DNA of 64,000 nucleotides from Acidobacteriota bacterium (GTDB lineage Bacteria; Acidobacteriota; Terriglobia; Bryobacterales; Bryobacteraceae): assembly GCA_017304135.1 (NCBI GenBank), contig JAFLBB010000019.1:16537-80536 (forward strand), given 5' to 3'. Position 1 is the first letter of the stretch; each line of letters starts with the position of its first letter. The translations under genes were made by a program, and so were the position numbers. The notes under the pieces are model-generated. The model was not told the origin of the DNA, did not search any database, and saw nothing but the letters and a program-made list of their open reading frames with translations. Below, one piece after another: positions 8,837-16,289 of the stretch.

Positions 8837-9289
8837 ATGGCTGAACTTGACATCATGGCGATCCGCGGCTTGCTGCCGCACCGCTACCCGTTTCTGCTGG
8901 TGGACCGCGTGCTGGACATCGGCGATGACTACATCACGGCGATCAAGAACGTGACGGCCAACGAGCCGCACTTCACGGGGCATTTCCCCGATTATCCGAT
9001 CATGCCGGGCGTGCTGATCATCGAAGCGATGGCACAGACGGCGGGCGTGCTGGTGTTGGGCAAGATTGAAGACCGCGCCAACAAGCACGTGTTCTTGGCC
9101 GGCGTGGACGAGGCGCGGTTCCGGCGTCCGGTGGTGCCGGGCGACCAGTTGCGGATTGAGATCAAGGTGGTCCACGGGCGGCCGACGCGCATCAAGGCGC
9201 AGGGCAAGGCGTTCGTGGGAGACCAGTGCGTGGCCGAGGCCATGCTGGTATGCGTGCTGCAGGACAAAGGCGGGGCTGCGCAGGCCTAG
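8837..9289 (+). CDS. fabZ: 3-hydroxyacyl-[ACP] dehydratase FabZ
   Basis: 150 residues. ATG 8837 gives MAELDIMAIRGLLPHRYPFL, the usual FabZ start; the frame is open far upstream only because it is antisense to the M20 gene. Hot-dog fold with catalytic His49 in TGHFPDYPIMPGVL and Glu63 in IIEAMAQTAG. It dehydrates 3-hydroxyacyl-ACP in fatty acid elongation and sits where 3-hydroxyacyl-ACP is shared with lipid A synthesis. It is the first gene of a plus-strand set continuing with lpxA 18 bases later. Confidence 0.95.
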   Translation: MAELDIMAIRGLLPHRYPFLLVDRVLDIGDDYITAIKNVTANEPHFTGHFPDYPIMPGVLIIEAMAQTAGVLVLGKIEDRANKHVFLAGVDEARFRRPVVPGDQLRIEIKVVHGRPTRIKAQGKAFVGDQCVAEAMLVCVLQDKGGAAQA

Positions 9290-9307
9290 CGCGAGGCGGG
9301 GCGTTCG

Positions 9308-10084
9308 ATGCCCATCCATCCCACAGCGATCATCGACGAGCAGGCGCGCATTCACCCGGAGGCCGACATCGGGCCGTTCTGCGTAGTGCAGGGCGAGGTG
9401 ACCATCGGAGCGCGGACGCGGCTGATGGCGCACGCGTACCTGGAAGGCCCGCTTTCAGTGGGCGAGGACAACACATTCTTTCCCTACTGCTCGATTGGGG
9501 CGGCGCCGCAGGACATGAAGTTCAAAGGCGAGCGGAGCGAGACGCGCATCGGCAACGGGAACCGGTTTCGCGAGTTCGTGACGGTGCATCGCGGCACCGA
9601 GGGCGGCGGGTTGGTAACGTCGCTCGGCGACGACAACCTGCTGCTGGCCTACACGCACGTGGCGCACGATTGCATCGTGGGCAGCCATAACATCCTTTCC
9701 AACGGCGTGACGCTGGGCGGGCACGTGGTGGTGGGCGATTGGGTGGTGTTGAGCGGGTTGAGCGCGGTGCATCAGTTTTGCCGCATCGGGAGCCACGCGA
9801 TTGTCGGCGGCGGGAGCATCATCACGCAGGATGTGGCGCCGTACTCAATGACGGTGGCCCCGCGCGAGGCCAAGCTGTTCGGGGCGAACAAGGTGGGCCT
9901 GCAGCGGCGAGGATTCGGTGAGGAGACGGTGAACGCGCTGCACAAGGCGTTCCGGCTGTTGGGGTCGAAGACGCTGAACACGACGCAGGCGCTGGAGAAG
10001 ATCCGCGCCGAGGTGGCGCAGACGCCGGAGGTGGTGGAGGTGCTGGCCTTCATTGAGCGCTCCGAGCGCGGAGTGATCAAGTGA
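9308..10084 (+). CDS. lpxA: Acyl-ACP--UDP-N-acetylglucosamine O-acyltransferase LpxA
   Basis: 258 residues, normal for LpxA. A left-handed beta helix of hexapeptide repeats covers residues ~1-190. The active-site segment AYTHVAHDC contains the conserved His pair (His117, His120; the second corresponds to the E. coli catalytic base). APQDMKFKGE and VHRGT match nucleotide and acyl-chain contact regions. The helical C-terminal domain starts near GLQRRGF. It transfers a 3-hydroxyacyl chain to UDP-GlcNAc in the first step of lipid A synthesis. Its stop overlaps the lpxI start (GTGA). Confidence 0.95.
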   Translation: MPIHPTAIIDEQARIHPEADIGPFCVVQGEVTIGARTRLMAHAYLEGPLSVGEDNTFFPYCSIGAAPQDMKFKGERSETRIGNGNRFREFVTVHRGTEGGGLVTSLGDDNLLLAYTHVAHDCIVGSHNILSNGVTLGGHVVVGDWVVLSGLSAVHQFCRIGSHAIVGGGSIITQDVAPYSMTVAPREAKLFGANKVGLQRRGFGEETVNALHKAFRLLGSKTLNTTQALEKIRAEVAQTPEVVEVLAFIERSERGVIK

Positions 10085-10908
10085 GCGAGGCGGCGAGGCG
10101 CTACGCGATTCTCTGCGGCAACGGCCGCTTTCCGATTCTGGCGTTGGAAGAAGCGCGCAAGCTGGGCGACGACGTGGTGGCCATCGGCATTCGCGATGAG
10201 GCGTCGAAGGAGATTGAGAGCCTGGCCGGGCGCTGCCATTGGGTGACGATTGCCGAGTTGGGCAAGCTGATCGACATTTGCCACAAAGAAGGCTGCGTCG
10301 AGCTGATGATGGCCGGGCAGGTGAAGCACGTATCGATCTTCAGCAGCCTGGCGCCGGACTGGCGACTGGCGCGCGTGCTGTTCAAAGCGGCGACGAAGAG
10401 TACGGATTCGCTCATCGGCGGGGTGATTGAAGAACTGGCGCGGGAAAACATCCGCGTGGTGGATTCGACGGCGCTGCTGAAGCCGCTGCTGGCGGGCGAG
10501 GGTCCGCTGAGCGGGCGGAAATTGACTTCCGAAGAAGAGGCTGACGTGCGCTACGGGCGGCGGATCGCGGCGGCGCTGAGCGGCTTTGACGTGGGCCAGA
10601 GCGCGGCGATTTGTGAGAAAGCCTGCGTGGCTCTGGAGGCGATGGAAGGCACGGACGCGATGCTGCGGCGGGCTGCGGCGTTGACGGGCGGACGGCGGTT
10701 GACGCTGGTGAAGGGTTCGCGGCGGCGCAAGCACTTGTTGTTCGATGTGCCGGTGTTGGGGCTGGCAAGCATGGCCGTGCTGCGCGAGACGAATACGACG
10801 GCGGTGGCGGTGGACGCCGGGCGCACGCTGCTGCTGGACAAGGACGAGATGCTCGGGCAGGCGCGCGAGGCGCGGATTGCCATTGTCGGGTATCCGCCGG
10901 AGGAGTAG
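10081..10908 (+). CDS. lpxI: UDP-2,3-diacylglucosamine pyrophosphatase LpxI
   Basis: 275 residues from a GTG start that overlaps the lpxA stop by four bases, implying translational coupling. It matches the LpxI family (former DUF1009): an N-terminal domain beginning YAILCGNGRFPILALEEA and a C-terminal catalytic domain with TEGTDAML-like (here MEGTDAML), LVKGSRRRK and FDVPVLG motifs. LpxI replaces LpxH in many bacteria and hydrolyses UDP-diacyl-GlcN to lipid X and UMP. Its place directly after lpxA fits. Confidence 0.93.
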   Translation: MSEAARRYAILCGNGRFPILALEEARKLGDDVVAIGIRDEASKEIESLAGRCHWVTIAELGKLIDICHKEGCVELMMAGQVKHVSIFSSLAPDWRLARVLFKAATKSTDSLIGGVIEELARENIRVVDSTALLKPLLAGEGPLSGRKLTSEEEADVRYGRRIAAALSGFDVGQSAAICEKACVALEAMEGTDAMLRRAAALTGGRRLTLVKGSRRRKHLLFDVPVLGLASMAVLRETNTTAVAVDAGRTLLLDKDEMLGQAREARIAIVGYPPEE

Positions 10909-10910
10909 TC

Positions 10911-11873
10911 ATGAGTGTTCCGCGCATAGCGGTGGTGGGCTGCGGCGCTTTCGGGCGCAATCATCTGCGCGTGGTGCGCGATTCAGACCGGGCGCAACTG
11001 GTGGCCGCCGTGGATAGGGACGCGGCCAAGGCCGAGACCGGCGCGGCGGAGTTTGGCGGCGTGGCGTTGACGGAGATCGCCGCGCTGCGGGGGAAGGCCG
11101 ACGCGGCCATTGTCGCCGTGCCGACGACGCTGCACGCCGAGGTCGGCTGCGCGTTGATGGAAGCCGGGCTGGACGTGTTGATCGAAAAGCCGATCGCCTC
11201 GACGGTGGCCGAAGCCGGACGGTTGGTGGCCACGGCGGCGGCGCACGGGCGCATCTTGCAGGTGGGGCAGTTGGAGCGCTTCAATCCGGCGGTGATGGCG
11301 CTGACCCAAGCGGTGCGGGTGCCGCTGTTCTTCGAGGTCCACCGGCTGAGCGTGTTTGCGCCGCGGAGCCTGGATGTGGACGTGGTGCTCGACCTGATGA
11401 TTCACGACCTGGACATTGTGCTCTCGCTGGTGGGCGAGGAGCCGAACGAGGTGCGGGCGGCGGGGATTCGCATCCTGTCGGAGAAGGTGGACATTGCCAA
11501 CGTGCGGCTGGCGTTTCCAGGAGGGTGTGTGGCCAACCTGACGGCGAGCCGGGTGTCGACGGAGAAGGTGCGCAAGCTGCGGCTGTTCCAGCCGCACGAG
11601 TACATCTCGATCGACTATGCGCGGCAGGATGGGATGGTGACTGCGGTGAGTGAGAAGCGGCAGGTGTCGTTCCGGCCTCTGGCGGCGGTGAAGCGGGAGC
11701 CACTGGCGGCGCAGTTGGACGACTTCCTGGATGCGGTGGCGGGGCGCACGGCGCCGCGTGTGGACGGGGTGGCGGCAACGCGGGCGCTGGCGGTGGCGTC
11801 TGACATTCTTGTTAAGATTGAGGAGCACGCGCGCATCGTCAATGCCCGACTCCAGGCCAGCGAGCAGCGCTGA
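10911..11873 (+). CDS. Gfo/Idh/MocA family oxidoreductase in the lipid A operon
   Basis: 320 residues; ATG preceded by GGAGGAG at the end of lpxI. The N-terminal Rossmann domain has VVGCGAFGRNHLR (NAD(P) loop), and EKPIAS holds the conserved Lys93 of the family. The C-terminal alpha/beta substrate domain follows. Such enzymes oxidise or reduce sugars and sugar nucleotides. Next to lpxA it could be a GnnA-type UDP-GlcNAc 3-dehydrogenase, used with a transaminase to make 3-amino lipid A, but no GnnB-like transaminase lies in the window, so the substrate is open. Its end overlaps the next gene by 32 bases. Confidence 0.85.
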   Translation: MSVPRIAVVGCGAFGRNHLRVVRDSDRAQLVAAVDRDAAKAETGAAEFGGVALTEIAALRGKADAAIVAVPTTLHAEVGCALMEAGLDVLIEKPIASTVAEAGRLVATAAAHGRILQVGQLERFNPAVMALTQAVRVPLFFEVHRLSVFAPRSLDVDVVLDLMIHDLDIVLSLVGEEPNEVRAAGIRILSEKVDIANVRLAFPGGCVANLTASRVSTEKVRKLRLFQPHEYISIDYARQDGMVTAVSEKRQVSFRPLAAVKREPLAAQLDDFLDAVAGRTAPRVDGVAATRALAVASDILVKIEEHARIVNARLQASEQR

Positions 11874-12930
11874 TTCCCTCATCCTGCTCGAATCCCCCCA
11901 ACTGGAGCGCCCCCGATGGACCAGTTCGGCCGCCGGGTCGCTCGCCGTGCACCTCGTGTTTCTGGCGGTTTGGCTGTCGATTCCCGAAGCCGGGCCGTAC
12001 GAACCGGGCCAGCGGGGCGGGTCAACCACGCTACGGCTGACGCCGCTGGTGATGCCGCCGGAGTTGATCAAGCCGCGGGCGCCGGCGCCGGCCAGTGCGG
12101 CTGCCGACCTGACGCTGGACAAGCTGATGGCCACCCCCACGCCCAAGCCCCAACCGGCGCCACCCAGCACGGCGCAGGCGCGGCCGCAGGTGAGGATTCC
12201 CGTGCCCGGTCCGGCGCCGGCGGCGCAACCTAAGCCGATCGAAGCGCCGAAGATCGAGGTGCGCGATCCGGAGCCATTCGAGGTGGCGTCAAAATTGCCG
12301 CCGGGAGTGGGGTCGGCGGCGGCCCCGCCGCAGATTCAGCCGGCTGAGCGGACTCCGGCGGCGCAGCCGCCGAAGCTGGCCTTTGAGAATGTGGGCGGAG
12401 CCAGTGGGATGCGGGCGGGCGGCAGCGCGGCGGCGGGGCGGATTCCGGTTGCGCCGAAGAACACGATTGAAGAGGCGGCACGGGCGGCGGCGCGCGGGCG
12501 TGGCGGCGGGGGCGTGGTGGTGGGCGACATCGGGGAGGGGCTAGGAGGCGTGGCTCCGTCGTTGGGGCAGCCGACGGGGGCGCCGAAGAACCTCAGTTCG
12601 CTGGAACTGATGAGCGACCCGATGGGCGTGGATTTCAAACCGTATCTGATCCGCATACTGGCCACGGTGAAGCGCAACTGGCAGGCGGTGATGCCGGAGA
12701 GCGTGCGACTGGGGCGGCAGGGGCGGGTGTTGATTCAGTTTGCGATCGCGCGTGATGGCAATGTGCCGAAGCTGGTGATTGCCGCCGGTTCGGGGGCCGA
12801 TGCGCTGGACCGTGCGGCGGTGGCCTCGATCAGCGCGTCGAATCCGTTTCCGCCGTTGCCGGGGGAGTTTCAGGGGCAGCAGGTGCGGCTGCAGTTCACC
12901 TTTATGTACAACATGCCGACAACGAGATGA
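11842..12930 (+). CDS. TonB-family energy transducer protein
   Basis: 362 residues. The frame is open further upstream inside the previous gene; ATG 11842 is the first start giving a plausible protein. A single membrane helix (SLAVHLVFLAVWLSI) at ~30-46 is followed by a long Pro/Ala/Lys-Pro-rich periplasmic spacer with Gly-rich patches, to ~residue 250. The C-terminal TonB domain has KRNWQAVMPESVRLGRQGRV, IARDGNVPKLVI, DRAAVASISASNPFPPLP and QLQF-like ends. The order spacer-TonB_C is that of TonB or TolA-like transducers. No exbB/exbD is nearby. Confidence 0.82.
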   Translation: MPDSRPASSADSLILLESPQLERPRWTSSAAGSLAVHLVFLAVWLSIPEAGPYEPGQRGGSTTLRLTPLVMPPELIKPRAPAPASAAADLTLDKLMATPTPKPQPAPPSTAQARPQVRIPVPGPAPAAQPKPIEAPKIEVRDPEPFEVASKLPPGVGSAAAPPQIQPAERTPAAQPPKLAFENVGGASGMRAGGSAAAGRIPVAPKNTIEEAARAAARGRGGGGVVVGDIGEGLGGVAPSLGQPTGAPKNLSSLELMSDPMGVDFKPYLIRILATVKRNWQAVMPESVRLGRQGRVLIQFAIARDGNVPKLVIAAGSGADALDRAAVASISASNPFPPLPGEFQGQQVRLQFTFMYNMPTTR

Positions 12931-13088
12931 CGCGCGCACGATTGGTACGGGCGTTGGGGGCGCTAGGGGGGCTGGCGGTGGGAGCGGCCCTTGTCTTGCG
13001 AGGGGATGTACGAACCGTAGTGTTGATTTTTCTGGCTGGTTTAGCGGTGAAAAGCTGGATTGCCTACAAGAAAGAGACATTGGAGTAG
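12927..13088 (+). CDS. 53-residue membrane protein coupled to the TonB-like gene
   Basis: The ATG shares bases with the preceding TGA stop (ATGA overlap), a strong sign of coupled translation. The product is basic at the N-terminus (MTRARLVRALGAL), has two hydrophobic stretches (GGLAVGAALVL and VVLIFLAGLAV) separated by RGDVRT, and a charged tail ending KKETLE. It could be a small hairpin membrane protein. No family is recognised. Confidence 0.5.
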   Translation: MTRARLVRALGALGGLAVGAALVLRGDVRTVVLIFLAGLAVKSWIAYKKETLE

Positions 13089-13611
13089 GGGTGAGTTCCC
13101 CTCAGTACGCGTGTGGGAAATGAGGTAATCGGTACCTGGGGTATTAAGGTGAACAGCCGACTTACTTGCCACTAAGGATCTGGTCTAATCAACCGAAGAG
13201 AGTAGAAGAGTCAGGCACGGTGACCTGAGGAGACGTACCGAATTGGAACACGCGTTCCGAATCGGGACGCCGAATTGGCACGGCGAGGATCAAACTGGAA
13301 CCCGGAGGCGGCGCACCGGAGGGTGCCGTTGCAGTGGAGGGTTCTCCGTGAGGTCGGGCCGGCGGCCGCGGGTGGTCTGGGAGGAAACCTCCAACCGGAT
13401 CAATCCGAGGCACTTACGAGTTGCCGTAAAGGCCGCGAGAGCTTGTCTGACGGTACCGGATGAACGGGCGCGGGGCCATCTCCCGGAGTTGGCGTCCCAA
13501 TTGCACCTAGGCGTGTGTCAGGTTTCTACCTGAGTACTATCGAAACCGCGAATTTGACCAGGATCTTGCGGTGGGGGTAGCCGGTTCATTCCATCTGGAG
13601 GGTTAGCCACA
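13089..13611 (+). other. 523-base stretch without an intact gene; GC-rich hairpins
   Basis: No convincing complete gene is seen on either strand. Two nested stems stand out: GGAACCC (13297-13303) with GGGTTCT (13339-13345), enclosing CGGC-GC bulge-ACC-GGAG-GGT-GCCG (13309-13328); then GGAGG-AAA-CCTCC at 13380-13392. The 3' part may encode a broken anti-sigma-like protein (listed separately). The sigma gene's binding site GGAGG lies at the very end. Confidence 0.4.
13390..13580 (+). pseudogene. Possible broken FlgM-like anti-sigma factor gene upstream of the sigma factor
   Basis: One frame (to the TGA at 13531-13533) reads VPDERARGHLPELASQL then HLGVCQVST. The spacing L-x6-G-x3-V and the preceding PDxR are those of the FlgM C-terminal helix region. 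The expected continuation appears in another frame, as LSTIETANLTRIL, to a TAG at 13578-13580. FlgM partners FliA-type sigma factors, and such a gene begins 32 bases after this remnant. The similarity is short and judged by eye, and the N-terminal half is not FlgM-like, so this is tentative. Confidence 0.25.
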
Positions 13612-14445
13612 ATGCCTGCGAGTCGTGCCGCTGCAATCAGAGTCAGCACAACGTCGAGAATCAGTTCCCGCCGTGGAACCGCCGCCATAGCAGTGAGGCA
13701 GGTGGAGGTGGAACCGGTCCAGACGACGAATCGGGACCGCGTCATCCTGGAGCACTTGCCGTTGGTGAAGGCAATTGCCGTGCGTGTGCATGAGAATTTG
13801 CCGGTGCATGTAGACCTGGACGACCTGGTGCATGCGGGCATTCTCGGACTGTTTGACGCGGTGAACAAATTCGATCCGGACAAGCAGGTGGCGTTTTCCA
13901 GCTATGCCAAGCATCGCATCAAGGGTGCGATTCTGGACAGCCTGCGGCAACTGGATTGGGCCTCGCGCGACTTGCGGCGGCGTCACAAGCAGGTGGAAGC
14001 AGCAACGCGCGACCTGGCGGCAACCCTGCAGCGCAACCCGACCGAAGCCGAAGTGGCCGAGAAGATGGGCGTGAAGGAAGAGCGCTGGCGGACGATGATG
14101 GTGGACCTGCGCAACGTGGGCCTCATCTCGGCCAGCAGCCGTGTGCAGGAAGGCGACGACCTGCCGGCGCCGGATTTTCCGAGCCGCCCGGAGACGCAGC
14201 CCGACGTGATGTGCGTGCGCGAGCAGATGCGCTCAGCGCTCAAGGATGCCATGAAGGTGCTGCCGGAGCGCTACCAGCGCGTGGTTCTGCTCTACTACAG
14301 CAACGAGATGACGATGAAGGAAATCGGCGGCGTGTTGGGCATCAATGAAAGCCGCGTGTCGCAGATCCACAAGTCGGCGCTCGAAAAGATGGCCGTTGTG
14401 CTCGAACAGAGCGGCATTCGCTCCAGTTCGGCGTTTGCCGAATAA
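13612..14445 (+). CDS. FliA/WhiG-family RNA polymerase sigma factor
   Basis: 277 residues; ATG with GGAGG ten bases upstream. An internal start near the GTG at ~13693 is possible, since the first ~27 residues are not conserved-looking. Region 2 (HLPLVKAIAVRVHENLP, DLDDLVHAGILGLFDAV, FSSYAKHRIKGAILDSLRQL), region 3 (NPTEAEVAEKMGVKEE) and region 4 (LPERYQRVVLLYYSNEMTMKEIGGVLGINESRVSQIHK) are all present, in the arrangement of sigma-28 (FliA/SigD/WhiG). These direct motility, or in some groups developmental and envelope, regulons. No flagellar gene is in the window. Confidence 0.88.
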   Translation: MPASRAAAIRVSTTSRISSRRGTAAIAVRQVEVEPVQTTNRDRVILEHLPLVKAIAVRVHENLPVHVDLDDLVHAGILGLFDAVNKFDPDKQVAFSSYAKHRIKGAILDSLRQLDWASRDLRRRHKQVEAATRDLAATLQRNPTEAEVAEKMGVKEERWRTMMVDLRNVGLISASSRVQEGDDLPAPDFPSRPETQPDVMCVREQMRSALKDAMKVLPERYQRVVLLYYSNEMTMKEIGGVLGINESRVSQIHKSALEKMAVVLEQSGIRSSSAFAE

Positions 14446-14470
14446 CAGGGGCTGCGCGCCCCGTGTTTTC
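14446..14470 (+). terminator. Rho-independent terminator after the sigma factor gene
   Basis: GGGGC (14448-14452) pairs with GCCCC (14458-14462), extended by CA/TG after a bulged G, and is followed by TTTT then CGATTT. It begins at the stop codon. Confidence 0.65.
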
Positions 14471-14477
14471 GATTTGC

Positions 14478-14502
14478 CCACGTTCCCGGGCCACGTTCCC
14501 GG
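14478..14502. repeat. Tandem pair of a 12-base unit
   Basis: CCACGTTCCCGG occurs at 14478-14489 and again at 14491-14502, one base apart. It lies in the 71-base gap between the sigma gene's end and the converging sppA end. No role is evident. Confidence 0.5.
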
Positions 14503-14516
14503 TTTGACGGTGAGCC

Positions 14517-16286
14517 TTACTCGATCGTGATGCTGTAAGGCATCACGCGCAGGTAGGAGCCGTCGCGCATGAGACGCCAATCGAGGCCGGGGGCAACATC
14601 GCCCAGCATGCGGCGGGCTTTGGCCTGCACATACTGATCGAGCCAGGCGTCGGGTCCTTCGCTCATTGTCTCCACCGACGTCGAGAAGAACTGCTCGAAG
14701 ACCGACTTCTTCAGCGGGTAGGCGATCAGTTGGACCTGTTCGGATTCGGCGATCTTGGCTTTCTGCTTCACCAGCGCGATGGCGCGCTCCAGTCCGCCCA
14801 TCTCGTCGACCAGGCCGTTGGTCTTGGCGGCGGCTCCCATCCAGACGCGTCCGCCGGCAAACGGTTCAACCTCTTCCACCTTCTTCTTCCGTCCAGTGGC
14901 GACGCGCCGCAGGAAGGTCCGGTAGATGGCCTGCACGCCTTCGTGGAGCTTGGCGCGTCCGGCTTCGTTGAGCGGGCGCGACGAGGTATCGAGGGCGGCG
15001 TTCTTGCCGCGGGTGAGGATCTCGACATGGATGCCGAGCTTCTCGTAGAGCTTTTCCAGGTTCACCTTTCCGAAGATGACGCCGATGGAGCCGGTGATCG
15101 TGTTGGGGTAGGCGAGCACGGGGTCGCCGGACATGGCGATGTAGTAGCCGCCCGAGGCAGCCACGTCGGACATGGAGACGACAAGGGGCTTCTTGGCGCT
15201 GAGGCGCTTCACCTCGTGCAGAATCTCGTCGCTGGCAATGGCATCGCCGCCCGGTGAGTCGACGCGGAGGATGACGGCGCGGATGCGTGCGTCTTCGGCG
15301 GCGTCGCGGAGGAGTTTGGTGAAGTTGGTGGAGTAGATGCCTTCGGAGTCGTCAAAGCCGCCGGGGGCGCTGCCGCGGAGGATGGAGCCGGAGCCGGAGA
15401 TGACGGCGACGCGGCTCTTGCCGCCAAGGCCGACCGAGGCAGCGGGCACCTTCATATAGTCGCGGTAGCTGAGTCGGGTGAGTTTGTCCTGCTTGAGGCG
15501 CTTTTTGAGCTCGTCGAGATACTCGTTGTCGTACATCAGGCCATCGATGAGGCCGGAGGAGACGGCCTGGGGCCCGAGCAGCGGACCATCGTCGACCAGG
15601 CGGCGGATGTCGTCGACGGACTTCTTGCGGCCTTCGGCGACGGTGGCAAGGAAGCTCGTGTGGACCTGGTCGAGAATGGCCTCGGTGGTGGCCTTGGTTT
15701 CCGGCGAAGGGGCGGATTTGAGGAAAGGGTCGAGGGCGTCTTTGTGCGGGCCGACGTTTTCCACCTCCATCTGCACGCCGATCTTATCGAGGCCCTGTTT
15801 GTAGTACATGAGTTCGGCGCGGATGCCCCGGATGAAGAGGACATCCTCGCTGGTCATGTAGATCTTGTCGGCGGCCGTGGCGAGGTAGTATTCGCGCGAG
15901 CCGGGATTGCGCAGATAGCAGTAAACGGGCTTGCCGGACTTGCGGAAGTGGAGCAAGGCGCGGCGGATTTCGTCGAGTTTGGCCCAGCCGGCGTCCAGGC
16001 CGGCGGGTTCAAGGGCAATGGCGGCCACGCGTTTGTCGGCGGCGGCCTTGCCGAGCAGGTCCCAGACCTCCAGTACGGTGAGGGGCGAGCGGCTTTCGAA
16101 AAAGGGCAGCGGAATCTCGGGCTGGGCCACTTCGAGCACCGGTCCCTGGAGCTTGAGCATGAGCGTGGAGCCGGCGGCGATCTCCGGCTTGCGGTCGCCG
16201 AGCTTCATCATGGCGAAGCCGACGATGATGAGCGCCAGGCCCGCAAGGAGGAAGCCGGCGATGAGACCGATGAGGAATTTCTTCAT
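14517..16286 (-). CDS. sppA: Signal peptide peptidase SppA, long (67K) type
   Basis: 589 residues, two tandem ClpP-like domains as in E. coli SppA. An N-terminal membrane anchor (FLIGLIAGFLLAGLALIIVGF) is followed by the first domain, with Lys182 in VGPHKDALDPF, matching the catalytic Lys of E. coli SppA. The second domain carries Ser378 in SDVAASGGYYIA, the nucleophile, with the oxyanion-type VDSPGGDA upstream. It degrades signal peptides in the inner membrane, active site facing the periplasm. It starts three bases after the end of the sugar-isomerase-like gene, so the two are probably co-transcribed. Confidence 0.93.
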   Translation of the reverse strand: MKKFLIGLIAGFLLAGLALIIVGFAMMKLGDRKPEIAAGSTLMLKLQGPVLEVAQPEIPLPFFESRSPLTVLEVWDLLGKAAADKRVAAIALEPAGLDAGWAKLDEIRRALLHFRKSGKPVYCYLRNPGSREYYLATAADKIYMTSEDVLFIRGIRAELMYYKQGLDKIGVQMEVENVGPHKDALDPFLKSAPSPETKATTEAILDQVHTSFLATVAEGRKKSVDDIRRLVDDGPLLGPQAVSSGLIDGLMYDNEYLDELKKRLKQDKLTRLSYRDYMKVPAASVGLGGKSRVAVISGSGSILRGSAPGGFDDSEGIYSTNFTKLLRDAAEDARIRAVILRVDSPGGDAIASDEILHEVKRLSAKKPLVVSMSDVAASGGYYIAMSGDPVLAYPNTITGSIGVIFGKVNLEKLYEKLGIHVEILTRGKNAALDTSSRPLNEAGRAKLHEGVQAIYRTFLRRVATGRKKKVEEVEPFAGGRVWMGAAAKTNGLVDEMGGLERAIALVKQKAKIAESEQVQLIAYPLKKSVFEQFFSTSVETMSEGPDAWLDQYVQAKARRMLGDVAPGLDWRLMRDGSYLRVMPYSITIE

Positions 16287-16289
16287 GAC

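Noticed and set aside
13243..13533. A complete 96-residue protein before the sigma factor
   Set aside because: It needs a TTG start without a binding site, and the first ~55 residues are Arg/Gly-rich noise; only the last ~35 residues look protein-like, so it is listed as a possible broken gene instead.
14478..14502. Two-unit 12-base repeat as a CRISPR or VNTR
   Set aside because: Only two units one base apart, no spacers and no cas genes.
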